The notes under the pieces: generated by a model
Database searches by the model: none
What the model saw: the letters and a program-made list of their open reading frames with translations, nothing else
Told to the model about the DNA's origin: nothing
DNA from: Helianthus annuus
Taxonomy: Eukaryota; Streptophyta; Magnoliopsida; Asterales; Asteraceae
Length of the DNA: 64,000 nucleotides
Assembly (NCBI RefSeq): GCF_002127325.2
Contig: NC_035435.2
Span: 121,205,127 to 121,269,126 of the forward strand
Reading direction: 5' to 3'
Part shown: in pieces, positions 21,809 to 32,912 of the stretch
Layout: each line of letters starts with the position of its first letter
How positions within the stretch are numbered: position 1 is the first letter of the stretch
Translations under genes and position numbers: made by a program

Positions 21809-24241
21809 GCCCCTTGGTGCAACAAGTTTTCCTCACACCTTCTCTTGCTCTTCTGATCATCTCTGGAGCTCCAAAGCAGAACCAATCCATTCATAGTCGT
21901 GCATAGGACCTTGGTAAGCTTCCTTAACCATTCTTATTTGAGTTCTTGCTTAGTTTAGCTTAAAAGTCAATCCGTCGTAATTAACGATTGACTTTACGAT
22001 AAATCACGAATGGTCCAGTGATTTGTCGAATCAAGGATAGTTATGTGTTGGTATTTATGTGGGTAATAAACCCCTAAAAGGGTTCTCCCTGATCACCACT
22101 CTAACTAGTTCAAATGTCGAGTCAAACGTGCTTAGAAAAAGTCAACAGAAAGCTATTTTGCGATTTTACATGTAATCTGTAATGTAGACGGTATGCAACC
22201 TGTTTAAACACTCATAAAACATGATAATAAGTATATTAACACGTCTAAGCTTGTTTGATTCGACCATTTGCTATATTGACCCGGTTCGGAGCCGAAAGTC
22301 GCAAAACTTTGACTTTTGCTTTGACTTCAGTTCTGACCCATTTTAGTGCAATGTAGATATTCCTTAGGACTCTTTTAGGACCAGGTCACATGATGGTATC
22401 ACCCTCTGTGACCGGTTCGTCGTTTGTCCAAGTCTTTTACACGTTTCCGTTAAATGCTTAAAAGTTGACCGTAACGCCCTTTTTAAAATAAAACGAGAAT
22501 TTCGGACATGTGAAAGGATCATAACCTTGATTACTGATTTCTAAGAATATCCCTAAAATTTCACGTCAATCCGAGGTCCAGGATATGAGTTATGCTAAAT
22601 AGCGCAATTAAAGAAAACTTTTGTAATAAACGGCGCGATTAGCATAACGCCTATCTAAACCCGGATTTCGACACCAAACCTTTTGCTCACTGTTGTAAAA
22701 TAATATTTTGGGATTTTTAAAGATTTTTAATTATTTTTAACCTGCTCATAACCTGCGGTTATGGCAACGGTTCGGTAAATACCGAATATACCCTTTTCGG
22801 CCATAACTTGAGTTCTACAAGGTCTTTTGACCCGATTCCAGTTGCTACTGATTTTAAATAATAAATAAAGTATTTTAGACTTTATAAACTGTTCGGGAAA
22901 CTCAGATTTCCTGTAGAACTCTAAAACCTCTTTTAAAAGTCTTCAAAATGACCGAAAAACCCCTACGGGGCGTATAATGAACTTAAACTCGTTACGGGCA
23001 TTATGGAAGGTATCCTACTGATACCACAACCTCTTTAAAGTATATTGACTTAGGAAAACAGTGTAGGACTCTTACGGTTACCCGTGGCGCCTTTTGCGCG
23101 CACGGTTCGGCTTATGTAACTAGTTTACATAAATTAGCCGATACGGGCCAAACCATATTGTTTTGACCCCAAAATCCAGAGTGTGAATATTAAACCCATA
23201 TAAAACAATCCTTCAAACTTGTTGGGTCAGAATCACATTCCATTCCCGGTTTTCGCCTTTCACGCGATTAAACCGTATCTATCCTTTGAAACTGACCGGT
23301 CTAAGCTACGGCAAATATAAAGACCCGTTAGGATTCTAATAGGTTATTTTTTAAAACCTTCGTTCCAGAATAGGAGCCCAGTAAAAGATATCTGTGATTT
23401 AATCAATTAAGGACTATACTTGCAAAGGTAAATACTTTTAACTTATTTTCCGTTATACGGGCTTGGGTTACGGTATCTACAATACCGCTTGGTCGGGCAA
23501 TTGACCCCAACTCATTTGTAGTTGGGTATTATCGATGTGACCCGTTTAAAACTTGTTTTGTTGGCTTAACGCCTTTGGGGGGGCTTAATGACCATGTCCC
23601 GGATATCCTTGGCATCATTTTACGAAATGGCCACGACCTCGACATCCGGGTGTAGGCGTACACCCGGTATTGTGTCTATATTAATTAAAGGTATAGCCGT
23701 TGGTTTACCCACCTCGGTTTTACGCTATGTGGTGTGTCTATTAAACTTTAACCCGGCACGACCCGGGCGACCGAACGCATAGCAAACATGTAATTCTTTA
23801 CAAGATTTAATTATAAATTATCCCAAGTTATAAAAGAGTTTGTGCCTTGTGCATTCAAATCAATTTTAATAAACATTTTTCAAAAGTGTCGGTTGAATGT
23901 ATTTACCAGTGTAAACTGACGTATTTTCCCAAAAAGATTAACTGCAGGTACTAAACGTAATCGGCTGGCTATAGCTCCTTAGCACCTTAAAGAGTCTCGC
24001 AAGCTTTTGATGCCTTGTCTGTTGAACAATACTTTTATTATTTTGATCCCCCTGTGGATACCATTCGACTATTTGTGATACATTCGATATTACAATCAAT
24101 GGTTGAATTATATTTATCTTTATGCTTCCGCTGTGCATTCATATAATTGTGTGGTTTGACTATATTGTTGCCAACTACGTCACGATAATCCCCCACCGGG
24201 CCCACCGGTGAGACACGTGGAAATCGGGGTGTGACACAACA

Positions 24242-25334
24242 TGATTGTGCATCATGTTGTTGTAATCTTTGCATTTTTGTTTTATTAGGCTTTGAGGAGC
24301 TGTAAGGTGTGCTTTGGTGTTTGTTTAGCTGGTTTAGTTGAGTGGGCTATTAGGCCGCACTATACGTGTCTGTGAGATGTCTTTGTTTTTTACACACGTT
24401 TTGCTTCCCATCTTCTTTAGATTTCATTATCATCCCACGGTGTCCCTCTCTTTATGCATTCTACTCATTCTTTCTCTGGGAAGCTGCACTTTTTGGGTTA
24501 GTTGATCGTCTGATTAGGTGTATGGAAGTGATTTTTATAGCCGTGTTATTTGCTTGATTATTAGGATATGATTCTTGTTTTTTTGTGGTTTTTTTTTGAA
24601 CCCTAGATATTTGGGTTGTTATTTTGTATGTTTTAATCTTATGTATTTTTGAGGATGTATAGGCTATGAGTGATTGGTGAACTTTAACATGGTTATTTTT
24701 ATCTCTGTGTTGTTTGTTTGATTGTTAGGCTATTAGGTACTTATTTTTATGTTTGAACTTGAAAGATTTTTGAAGATGTATGGGCGATGATCCATTGGTG
24801 AGCCTTAGTATTCATTGAAGGGGTGTTTTGCTATGTGATTGTTGTTCGCTTATGGCTTGGCTTAGCTTGCTTGGTCCGTCCTTTTTGGGCTATTATTTTG
24901 ATGTATTAGTTGTGTCTCTGGGATTTGAAAACAAGGAGACCCATACTCTTTTACATAAACTTATGGTTGTTGTAGGTCTAGGTGGCTCCCACGCTAGGAC
25001 CTTCGTTGACACCATTGAGTGATGAACCAATTATTTAAACACTGGCATGGCTTAACCGTTGTTGTTGATGTTGTTATGTTGGTGTTTGATAATTTAAGCT
25101 CTGTACGCCGTATGTATAGGCGGGGATTTTAGATGGGTGTTTGGATATGTCGTTTTTGTTCCTTTATGGCTCATGTTGCTTTGGGCTTTTTATGTTGCTG
25201 TTTTGAGGGTAGAGTCTAGGTGATGAGCCTTTGGTAAGCTTGGTATGTTATATAGGTTATTCGATCTGTGATTGTTTTTTGTTTGTATGTGACACTCGTA
25301 GCTTTTGGTTATTATCCTAAGTTATTATGAAAAT
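24242..25334. other. T/G-rich spacer with diverged repeats, no gene seen
   Basis: Recurrent GATGTAT-GGCTATGAGTGATTGGTGA-like phrases near 24652, 24775 and 25207 suggest an old amplified repeat. Short open frames show no domain or conserved pattern. Confidence 0.4.
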
Positions 25335-25725
25335 ACATGTGCAGTTGTGTGCATAAAATGATTTTGATGTATTTTCAAAATGTGTCGGTTATTTGTATTT
25401 ACCAGTGTAAACTGACGTATCTTCAAAAGACTAAGCGCATATTGCAAAGTACGTAAATAGGCTGGAAGCTGCCCGATAAATGATTAAGTGGAATTTGCAA
25501 CTCCATGCATTAAAGCCTAGTAGTCTTTTACATATTCATTTTGTTATTTCGATCCGCATGTGGATCTTATATATTTCCATCTGTATATTATTTTTGAACA
25601 TTCGGACACTTGTAATTTGTAATAGTATTTTAAAATCCTAAGACTCCGCTGTGTTATTTGTGAATATCTGTATCAATTTGTTATGTACCTCAAATCCGGG
25701 CCTACCGGGAAATCAAGGTGTGACA
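25335..25725 (+). mobile_element. Truncated 3' end of an LTR related to the 21099 solo LTR
   Basis: Aligns by eye with 23850-24236. Both contain ACCAGTGTAAACTGACGTA (25401-25419 and 23905-23923) and end GGTGTGACA. Much more diverged, with no 5' end, so an older remnant. Confidence 0.7.
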
Positions 25726-26420
25726 GAGAGATACCTGAATCTTAAAAAAAAACCCCAAAGCATAAGTTACAATACCTTTATACCTAAACGTGTTGAAAAT
25801 TATAATATTAGGTAAGGGTAATTCCATAATGAAGGGTTAAAAATTCAAAAAGTTGGAAAATGCAAGTTACACATGTGGTACCAAACTTCCAATGAATGGG
25901 TTTAGTTAATTTTTTTACCCACTAAGGATATGTCACTCTCTTATTGGCTAGTCAAATCCGATATGACAAAAGGGTATAAACGTTGTACATATGCTCAATA
26001 AGTTAACAATGTGTGTGAACGACCCACTCACTTGTCTTACGTGTTACCATCTAGTCGGGCAAAGGAAAGGTAACAAGGATAAATTGTGCCCATTAGGCCC
26101 CACTCAACCCCGTCTTGACTTGAGCAATGAGAATAAGTTATATATGTTTTGCTCACTCGTGATATGCATATCTTTCATTTTCATCCACACAACTCAAACA
26201 TGCTATGCGTGGAGTTGTTATTGGTTTAACTGTAATATGAAAAAAAATTAAATGAGTCAAATATAGTTATGTTGATATACTCACTCAATAGCAATCATCA
26301 TTGTGGTTTTTCAAAAATTAGATAGCTACGTTGTTATTATTATTATTAAAACCTTATTAATAACCAACTACTTTATGCATATAGTAGTTGTACAATTTGC
26401 TTTGGCAGTTTTTCAAAAAA
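25726..26420. other. AT-rich spacer, no gene seen
   Basis: Only short frames, and a TTA trinucleotide run at 26335-26350. Confidence 0.4.
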
Positions 26421-26429
26421 AAATGAACT

Positions 26430-26700
26430 TTTCATTTTTAACCCTAAAGTTTCAAGCTTTGGCAAGTTAAGTTTAAAGTTTTAATTTTTGTTTCCCTTTT
26501 AACCTTAAAGTTTTAATCTTTGACAATTTGAGTTTAAAGTTTTAATCTTTGGTAATTTAACCCCTTTGATTAATTTGATTTTTTACTTCTAATTCAAAAG
26601 TTTTCATCTTATACAATTTAACCCCTTTCATTAATTTGATTTTTCATTTCTAATTAAAAGTTTCCATCTTTTGCGATTTAACCACTTTGATTTTTTTTAC
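26430..26700. repeat. Degenerate tandem repeats of about 60-75 bp
   Basis: Successive variants of AAAGTTTTAATCTTTG...AATTTAACCCCTTTGATTAATTTGATTTTT. They probably belong to the Helitron-like body ending at 27229. Confidence 0.5.
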
Positions 26701-26788
26701 TTATGTGTTGTAATCTTGGCTTTGGGGGTTTTCCAAAGAAAAAATGGTTATGCATATGGTTGTTGTAACCTTCGCTTTGGGGTTTTAC

Positions 26789-26814
26789 AAAAAAAAAAAA
26801 AAAAAAAAAAAAAA
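26789..26814. repeat. Poly-A tract
   Basis: A run of about 25 A residues inside an A/T-rich stretch. Confidence 0.8.
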
Positions 26815-26999
26815 CCTTGATTTTTTTACTATTCACCCAAAAGTATTTCATAAATTACTTTTAACCCAAAATTATTTGTTTTTTTTTACTTTTAACACAA
26901 AACTTTTTATCTTTTACAAATCTATCCTCACAATTTTTTTTACTTTCAACTTTGGTCCTTTATAATTTTCATTTTCTACAAATTTTTCGCTTTATGGTT

Positions 27000-27229
27000 C
27001 GTTCTAAATTTTGTGACTTAACACATCGCAACGTGCGTCTTTAGTTTAACGTTTTTACGTTTCGTTCTAAAATTTGCGAGTTAACACGACGCAACGTGCG
27101 TGTGTGGGTGAACGTTTTTACATCATCTATTTTTTCCCGCTTGACAGGTTCAACATAACGTGTGCGTCCTAAATCGACTTAGTTATAACTAAAGAATCCC
27201 TGCCGCATTGCGGCGGGTCGTAATTCTAG
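27000..27229 (+). mobile_element. Helitron 3' end
   Basis: Ends CTAG|T (27226-27229) about 9 bp after a GC hairpin (CCCTGCCGC-att-GCGGCGGG, 27198-27217), the classic Helitron 3' terminus. Two tandem variants of a unit with CGCAACGTGCG (near 27029 and 27091) precede it. The 5' TC end was not located; it may lie before 26430. Confidence 0.65.
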
Positions 27230-27762
27230 TTATATCAAATAAAGGGAAAATCATAACACACTTTGACCAAAAAAATCATAAAAGCGGACGTTGATTTTTA
27301 GCTATTCTTTTTTGGCTGCCTGCTACGGCTTAGCCTACGTTTTATGAGCCGGCTAAAAGTTAATGCCCATTTTGTTGATCTTTTAGTCCAAATGTCTAGG
27401 TGAATGATTTTCACTATGTATAATATACTAAGTAAAAATAACTATTTTTTTCCCTAAAGTGAATCTGCCAAGACAGTAGTAAATACTAAATTCTATATAA
27501 AACTGACCATGTCGTTACACACAAGTCAATCCATGAAATCATCACAAGAAAAAAGTGCAACAACTTTATCAAACAATAAAAAATAAACAAAATCTCTTGC
27601 TCATTATTGCCAACTCAAACAAAACAAATAAAAAATCCCAAAAAACCAACAAACACTTCTAACAAAACATCATTTGCATCCGATATTCGTGCCGAAAATG
27701 CTCGATACGATACAGTTTAATACGATACCAGATACCATTTGCTCATCCCTACCTTAAAACAC

Positions 27763-28263
27763 TTAGACGTTCACCGTCTTACATAAAAACCTTAACGACT
27801 TCGCCGCCGACTCACCACCACCAACCGCCCCACCGTCGCCCAACAACAACCGCTCATAATACTCCACACAAAACAACGACAACGACAACTCCACCTCATT
27901 CCGGTTCCACACCCGCCGCACCACCTCCGTATCACCACCGTTGCTCCTCCTTTTCTTCAGCCGGCTCACCACCGGCCGAACACACATTAAATACAACCTC
28001 CGGTACCCACCAAGCGCCAGCACCACCGACCGAACACCAACTGACGGCGGCACAGACAACTGGCGGAAACATAAGTGTTCCCATAATGCATCGTTCCGTA
28101 CAATGGAACACCATTTTTTACACACACACGCCGCCGCAGCTAACGACCGGCCGTCGAGTCTTTGCAACACTTCGATTAATATGTCGTTGTGGTCGTTTAT
28201 GGAAATGTTGTGTTTCTCTCTCTTGGTTTCTCTCTCTAGATTATTGTTGTGTGTATGCAACAT
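27763..28263 (-). CDS. SNE: SNE/SLY1-type F-box protein (gibberellin signalling)
   Basis: A single-exon 166-aa protein. An F-box occupies roughly residues 22-70 (ILIEVLQRLDGRSLAAAA, CVCKKWCSIVRNDALWEHLC). It is followed by the family signature GVRSVVLALGGYRRLY and VRPVVSRL, then VELSLSLFCVEYYERL and a C-terminal SLRFLCKTVNV. From family knowledge, SLY1/SNE proteins are SCF substrate adaptors that bring DELLA repressors to ubiquitination in the nucleus. The FLCK-VNV tail and the lack of a long N-terminal extension fit SNE better than SLY1. The start at 28263 is the only Met before the F-box. A basic KKRRSNGG insertion lies between the conserved blocks. It is intact, in a pocket free of large elements, and its base composition (CCG/CGG-rich) is unlike the AT-rich surroundings. 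Orthology was not tested. Confidence 0.88.
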   Translation of the reverse strand: MLHTHNNNLERETKREKHNISINDHNDILIEVLQRLDGRSLAAAACVCKKWCSIVRNDALWEHLCFRQLSVPPSVGVRSVVLALGGYRRLYLMCVRPVVSRLKKRRSNGGDTEVVRRVWNRNEVELSLSLFCVEYYERLLLGDGGAVGGGESAAKSLRFLCKTVNV

Positions 28264-29141
28264 TGCTGCCTAAATGTTAAAATAGTGAAGTTGTGATATG
28301 TGACTGAGAGGTGAAGGTGAGTGAGGGTATTTGTAAGATGAGGGTGGTTTGAGTGGATGGGGGGAAATGATAAGTTGAAGGGGGTGTGGGGAATAGTGGT
28401 AATTGGTTAGGGGGTGTTTTGTAAATGTGGGTTTGATTTAGAGTTTAGAGTAGGGTGTTGAATAAACGATGTGAGAAGAGTCAAACTAGTATTTTAATGT
28501 AGTGTTGTCTCCATGAGGTGTTAAGTTATTGGTCGTTTTATTATTTTAGTGTATATTTTTTTTTTGTAAATTAGTTTTGATAATGTAACTAACTAGGTTT
28601 TTAGTATTATCGTTTATTGAAAATAGTGTTATCAATAACAAAAATTCGTGATGAATATAAGTTGTGTTTAAGTGTAGATTTTTATATGGTGAAAACATAT
28701 TTTTGTCGGAAGGAGTTTTGTATATGCGTAGACTTGAGTGTTAACTTTTCTAAGCTTAAAGTTTTACTTGCTTAAATGAGTCTCAAGTCATGTGTTTAAA
28801 GCTATGTTTAGCTTTGTAAGTAATTTTAGACGCTCAAGTTCGACTTAATCTCGTTTAGTATATATCTGATTACACACTCACATATGTAAAGTACATGGGG
28901 TAAGTAGGACTTTTAATACACAAAGCGTACAAAGTAATTACGCATGAAGGATTTCAAAATTACGTACGAAAGAAATAACAATTGAAAATTCCGCATAACG
29001 GAAATCAAAACTATGCATTAAAATTAAGCTTGAAGAAAAGAACAAATGAAAATTATGCATGAACAAAAACCAAAATTACTTATCCTGAAAAATTCTTTTT
29101 ACACTTTTACGTTAACAAGTCTTTGTCTTTAAAACAAGTGT

Positions 29142-29143
<2 letters not shown>
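28264..29143. other. Upstream region of the F-box gene and AT-rich spacer
   Basis: Includes the likely minus-strand promoter and 5' UTR (28264-28460, GA/GT-rich on the plus strand). Nothing else is recognisable up to the TA tract. Confidence 0.4.

Positions 29144-29191
<48 letters not shown>
29144..29191. repeat. (TA)n microsatellite, about 24 units
   Basis: A perfect TA run that also forms the 3' tail of the adjoining SINE on the minus strand. Confidence 0.95.
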
Positions 29192-29194
<3 letters not shown>

Positions 29195-29457
29195 AACGGC
29201 AAAGAATTGCACATGTAAACCCACCCTGCTTGGGGCTGTGTCCAAGGTCGACTCATCGACTAGCATGAGACCGTGCCCCCTGATGCACGGGAACCGGATG
29301 GAATCCGTAAACCCTCACCTCCCGTCAGGTTTGAACCCGAGATTAAAGCCCCAATTCATTCCTTCACTCAGATGTCTCTAAAAAATGACTCGAGTGAGAA
29401 TCGAACTTACATCTCCACTAGGAAAGACAAACCTTTTGACCAATGGACCAACTTCTT
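29192..29457 (-). mobile_element. tRNA-derived SINE
   Basis: On the minus strand an A-box-like TTGGTCCATTGGTCAAAAGG (29451-29432) is followed about 25 bp later by a B box GTTCGATTCTC (29406-29396), the RNA polymerase III promoter layout of a tRNA head. A non-tRNA body and a (TA)n tail follow. A second B-like GGGTTCAAACC lies in the body near 29330. Flanks sharing CTT..AAAA..TGTCA could be a decayed target duplication. Confidence 0.6.
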
Positions 29458-29634
29458 AAAATGTCAAAATAATATATGATAATACTTTTTGTTTAACTTT
29501 TTTGTTTTGCTATGTTTGTAATAGTTTTTTTTTATTTAGCTATATACACGAGCATTAAAAAAATCAACATTTGCATGTACTTTTCTTCTTTTCAACAAAT
29601 TTGACTTCCATATAATTAATAACGTTGTCACCAT

Positions 29635-29859
29635 GGGGCTGTTTGGTAGCCTCTTAATGACCATTCAGATGCTATCTCTTAATGGTTTAAAACCTCTGAA
29701 TGAATAAGAGGCAACCTCAAGTCTGAATGGTTAAGAGGTTACCTCTGAATGGTAAATCATCACATGTCAAATTCTTTAACCTTCTAATTGGTAAAATTCT
29801 TAATGGTTCCATTAAGAGGTAGCCTCTTAATGACCATTCAGAGACTACCAAACAGCCCC
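29635..29859. mobile_element. hAT-like MITE, 225 bp
   Basis: Inverted ends GGGGCTGTTTGGTAG..CTCTTAATG and the complement of CTACCAAACAGCCCC. Internal TCTGAATGGT repeats in both orientations. The ends fit hAT-type MITEs, but no clear 8-bp duplication is visible. Confidence 0.65.
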
Positions 29860-30194
29860 TAATCAGTGATGATAACTGTTCAAAAAACACTTTGTAATAC
29901 TTAATTCACTTTATGTCTGTGATATAGTAAAATAGAAAAAAACTAAAATAGTCAATTTCTTTGTTTCTTTGTTGATGGGGAAATGGAAAATCTTGGTTCT
30001 TTGCTGTTGTTGTTTCATGAGATTTTCGTTATCAGGTTTCTTGACGTTGCTTTAGAGATCCGTTGGGGCAAAGTTTGTTCACATACACACGCAAACAATA
30101 CATTTAAAATGCAATTGGAAGTATCTAACTATCTATACTTATTTTTTGTTTTACCTTTAATGTAGTTTGCGATTAATGTCATTTCTTTTCTCAG
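29860..30194. other. AT-rich spacer, no gene seen
   Basis: No supported feature. Confidence 0.4.
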
Positions 30195-30197
30195 TAA

Positions 30198-30512
30198 GGG
30201 GACCCGGGGCGGTCTCCTTTTCTTCCGTGATAGTATAACGTGACAAACCATAACGCGTTGAACTCGACCGCCGGTACAAACTAAAACGCGTTATACATTA
30301 ACGCAATCCGGTTTTCGTTATCTCCACGCGTTAATGTTTTGTTTTGTGAGGGTATTTGTTGGTTGGGGGAAATTGTTGGGTGTGGTGATGAGTGATGAGC
30401 ACCTCCACTAAAAATGCTTGTGAGTGATGGAAAAATGGTCAATGACATGGCGAAACTTGATTGGTGCTTGTGAGTGATAAATTCTATCACTAGTGAACCA
30501 CCCCTAGTCCCC
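30198..30512 (+). mobile_element. PIF/Harbinger MITE (Tourist-like), tail-to-tail with the transposase element
   Basis: Starts GGGGACCCGGGGCGGTCTCC and ends CACCCCTAGTCCCC. TAA lies at both borders (30195-30197 and 30513-30515). The interior shares the GAGTGATGGAAAAATGGT..GATGACATGGC..AACTTGATTGG pattern with the MITE at 59879-60174. Confidence 0.75.
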
Positions 30513-30515
30513 TAA

Positions 30516-32385
30516 GGGGAGGAGGGGTGGTTCACTAGTGATAGAATCTATCACTCTCAATGTCCAATAAAATTATGTCATGTCATCAACCAAATTTCCA
30601 TCACTAGTGATAGAAATATAGGAGGGGTGGAATCACTAGTGATGGAATTCTATCACTCCCAATTTTTTTTTAATTTTCATTTTAAAATTATAAATTTCAC
30701 TAATTTTTTTAATTTTTTATTTTAAATTAGAAATTAACAATAAAACACTAAAATTAAAAATTTCATTAAATTTAAAACATACTACTTCAATTTAACATAC
30801 TAGAAACATACAATTTAAAAAAAAAAAACCTACTCCTCGTCCGAATCCGGAAACTCCAAACCTAGAGAACCTACTAGTTCGATTAAATCGAATCTCAACC
30901 GAAAGTGAGTTTCTTCGTTACGCAATTGTAAATGGATATCTTGTGGAACTTGAACTTGTGTAGGAGGATCCGGCACCCAATCCGGGGATATTGCACGCCC
31001 GTCGTGTTTGATCAGCATATTGTGCAATATGATACAAGCATACACTATGCTATGAATTGATTTCTTGGTCATCGAACGAACCGGTCGGTGTAGTATACCC
31101 CATCTACCCTTTAAAACACCAAATGCCCTCTCAACATCTTTTCTTGCCGATTCTTGCAATTTTTTGAACGCCTTTTCTTTAGCCTCGACAGGAAATGAGG
31201 GAGCTTTCACAAAAACAGACCAAGACGGGTAGATACCATCCACAAGATAAAAGCCTCGTCTGTAATGTCGACCGTTAACATAGAAAGGAGAGGAAGGTGC
31301 GGTACCATCCGTTACGCTTTGGAACAACGGCGACGTGTGCAACACATTGATGTTGTTGTTTGAACCTGGAACACCGAAATACGAATGCCAAATCCATAAA
31401 TCATTCGACGCCACCGCTTCTAGTATGATGGTTGGTCTTTTGATGTCTCCCCTCACATACGCCCCTCGCAACTTTCTTGGACAATTTTTCCACTCGATAT
31501 GTGTACAATCGATGCTACCGAGCATCCCGGGAAAATGCCATCTAGCCTCGTGTGCGGCGTAAATACGTGAGATGTCGTGGCTCGTCGGTTTACGTAAAAA
31601 CTCGTTAGCATACAACTTAATGACCGCATTGCAAAAAAATTGCAAACATTCACGTGAAGTTCTTTCAGACATAGCTAGGTATTCATCATATTGATCGGGT
31701 GGGTTACCTGTTGCTAGTTGGCGAATGGCGGACGTGCATTTTTGTATCGGCGTGAAACTTGGTTTGCCCCTCGCATCGTAACGTTCTTGAAACCATTCCT
31801 CGCTTGCTTCGATGTCTCCAACAATCTTTAAAAATAATTCTTTGGGTAAACGAAACCGATCTCTAAACGTTTCGGCATTGTATAGCGGGTTTTCCACAAA
31901 ATAATCGTTCATCAAAACTTCGTTGGCACGTATACGATCACGGTCGACCATCTTCTTCTTTGGGCGGGACGACTCGGCATCAAGCTCGTTATACACCGAC
32001 ACAAAATAGTATAGCGTGTCGTTGTCGGAAGACGACTCGGTATCGGTATCGCTAGACATCGGAAATGTCGAATCCGTAGGGAATTCCATTTGAGAAAGAT
32101 ATAAAAATTGTGTGAAATGGGTTTAAATTGGTTTAAAAGATATAGTTTGGTGTGTGAAAAATGGTTAAAATGTAGATATATATAGATAAATGGTTTAATT
32201 TTTTTTTATTGAATTTACCGTTTTAAAACGGTCATAAATCACAAACGGTCGAATTTTTTGAAAACTTTAACGCGTGATCTGTACAACGCGTTGATGTTAC
32301 CACGCGTTATAAAAGGACCGGCGGCGGTGTTCCGTGGCCATTCAACGCGTGATGAACAACTATAACGGGACCGCCCCGAGTCCTC
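30516..32385 (-). mobile_element. PIF/Harbinger DNA transposon encoding transposase
   Basis: Inverted ends: GGGGAGGAGGGGTGGTTCAC on the left, and GAGGACTCGGGGCGGTCCCG when the right end is read on the minus strand. The 3-bp target site TAA is at 30513-30515 and 32386-32388. Subterminal ATCACTAGTGATAGAA motifs recur at 30530, 30600 and 30630 and could be transposase-binding sites. It encodes only the transposase; the Myb-like second ORF usual for this superfamily is missing. Confidence 0.85.
30830..32089 (-). CDS. PIF/Harbinger DDE transposase (HARBI1-like nuclease fold)
   Basis: Uninterrupted 419 aa starting MEFPTDSTF at 32089. The acidic Ser/Asp-rich N-terminus is followed by a helix-turn-helix-like region (FRDRFRLPKELFLKIV, residues about 75-95) and the DDE_Tnp_4 catalytic core: first Asp in GSIDCTHIEWKNCP (about residue 196), second in YLVDGIYPSW (about 280), and Glu in RKDVERAFGVLKGRW (about 318). 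The closing YACIILHNMLIKHDGR motif is typical of the family. This enzyme cuts and rejoins element ends at TWA targets and normally needs a Myb/SANT partner for nuclear import and binding. A minus-strand TATATATA tract at about 32170-32185 could be its promoter. All key residues are present, so activity is possible though untested. Confidence 0.92.
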   Translation of the reverse strand: MEFPTDSTFPMSSDTDTESSSDNDTLYYFVSVYNELDAESSRPKKKMVDRDRIRANEVLMNDYFVENPLYNAETFRDRFRLPKELFLKIVGDIEASEEWFQERYDARGKPSFTPIQKCTSAIRQLATGNPPDQYDEYLAMSERTSRECLQFFCNAVIKLYANEFLRKPTSHDISRIYAAHEARWHFPGMLGSIDCTHIEWKNCPRKLRGAYVRGDIKRPTIILEAVASNDLWIWHSYFGVPGSNNNINVLHTSPLFQSVTDGTAPSSPFYVNGRHYRRGFYLVDGIYPSWSVFVKAPSFPVEAKEKAFKKLQESARKDVERAFGVLKGRWGILHRPVRSMTKKSIHSIVYACIILHNMLIKHDGRAISPDWVPDPPTQVQVPQDIHLQLRNEETHFRLRFDLIELVGSLGLEFPDSDEE

Positions 32386-32401
32386 TAAGTAAGGAATATT
32401 G

Positions 32402-32912
32402 GATTTTAATAATCTCAACTATTGATCGTTGGCCGCTTCCGGCAACAGTTCTAACTTCAAAAATAACCACTGGGAGTCCCAACTATTAACATATTGGCCT
32501 CCAATGGACCCTGACTAACAAAACCCTAACGCTGTTAGTCTCCAATCACCAGAAAAAAACGTTTTTCGCCAGAAAACTCAATATTTTTGTCCTAAACATC
32601 TTTCTAACCTTATTACGGACCTTTAGTAACCTCTTTCTAGTAAAAACCCCAATTATTGAAGTTGCCGGAAAACTCTTTTTCGTCGGAAAACTCAATATTT
32701 TCGTCACAAACCTCTTTGTAACCTTAGATCGGAACTTTAGAAACCTTTTTCAGACAAAAAACAGTTTTCCGGCGACCGGAGACTAACGGCGTTAGAATTC
32801 TGTTAGTCAGGATCCATTGGTGGCCAATATGTCAATAGTTGGGACTGCCAGTGGTATTTTTGAAGTAGGGACTGTTGACGGCTAATGACGAATAATTAGG
32901 ATTATTAAAATC
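32402..32912. mobile_element. Foldback (long-TIR) element, MULE-like, 511 bp
   Basis: Arms of about 140 bp, imperfect inverted repeats, start GATTTTAATAATC and end GATTATTAAAATC. Both arms carry CCAACTATT-ACATATTGGCC and CTAACGC-GTTAGTCTCC in opposite orientation. The middle holds a tandem duplication of a GGAAAACTCAATATTTT unit (about 32575 and 32685). AATATT on both borders may be the remnant of a target duplication. Confidence 0.65.

Larger units (their letters stand above)
21099..24236 (+). mobile_element. 3.1-kb solo LTR
   Basis: Starts TGTAACACCTCG, ends GGGGTGTGACA, and is flanked by CAACA (21094-21098 and 24237-24241). A plus-strand TATA box and palindromic motifs set the orientation. 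There is no PBS, PPT or coding inside. Its termini resemble the chromovirus LTRs here. A more diverged 3' fragment of the same family is at 25335-25725. Confidence 0.88.

Noticed and set aside
21517..21894. Minus-strand 125-codon frame in the solo LTR
   Set aside because: Antisense to the LTR promoter and palindromes; no domain and no conservation signal.
29396..29451. A functional tRNA gene
   Set aside because: The A and B boxes are present but the body does not fold as a tRNA by eye and continues into a SINE body with a TA tail.
29635..29859. 8-bp target duplication for the GGGGCTGTTTGG MITE
   Set aside because: Flanks ATTAATAACGTTGTCACCAT and TAATCAGTGATG do not match at any reasonable border.
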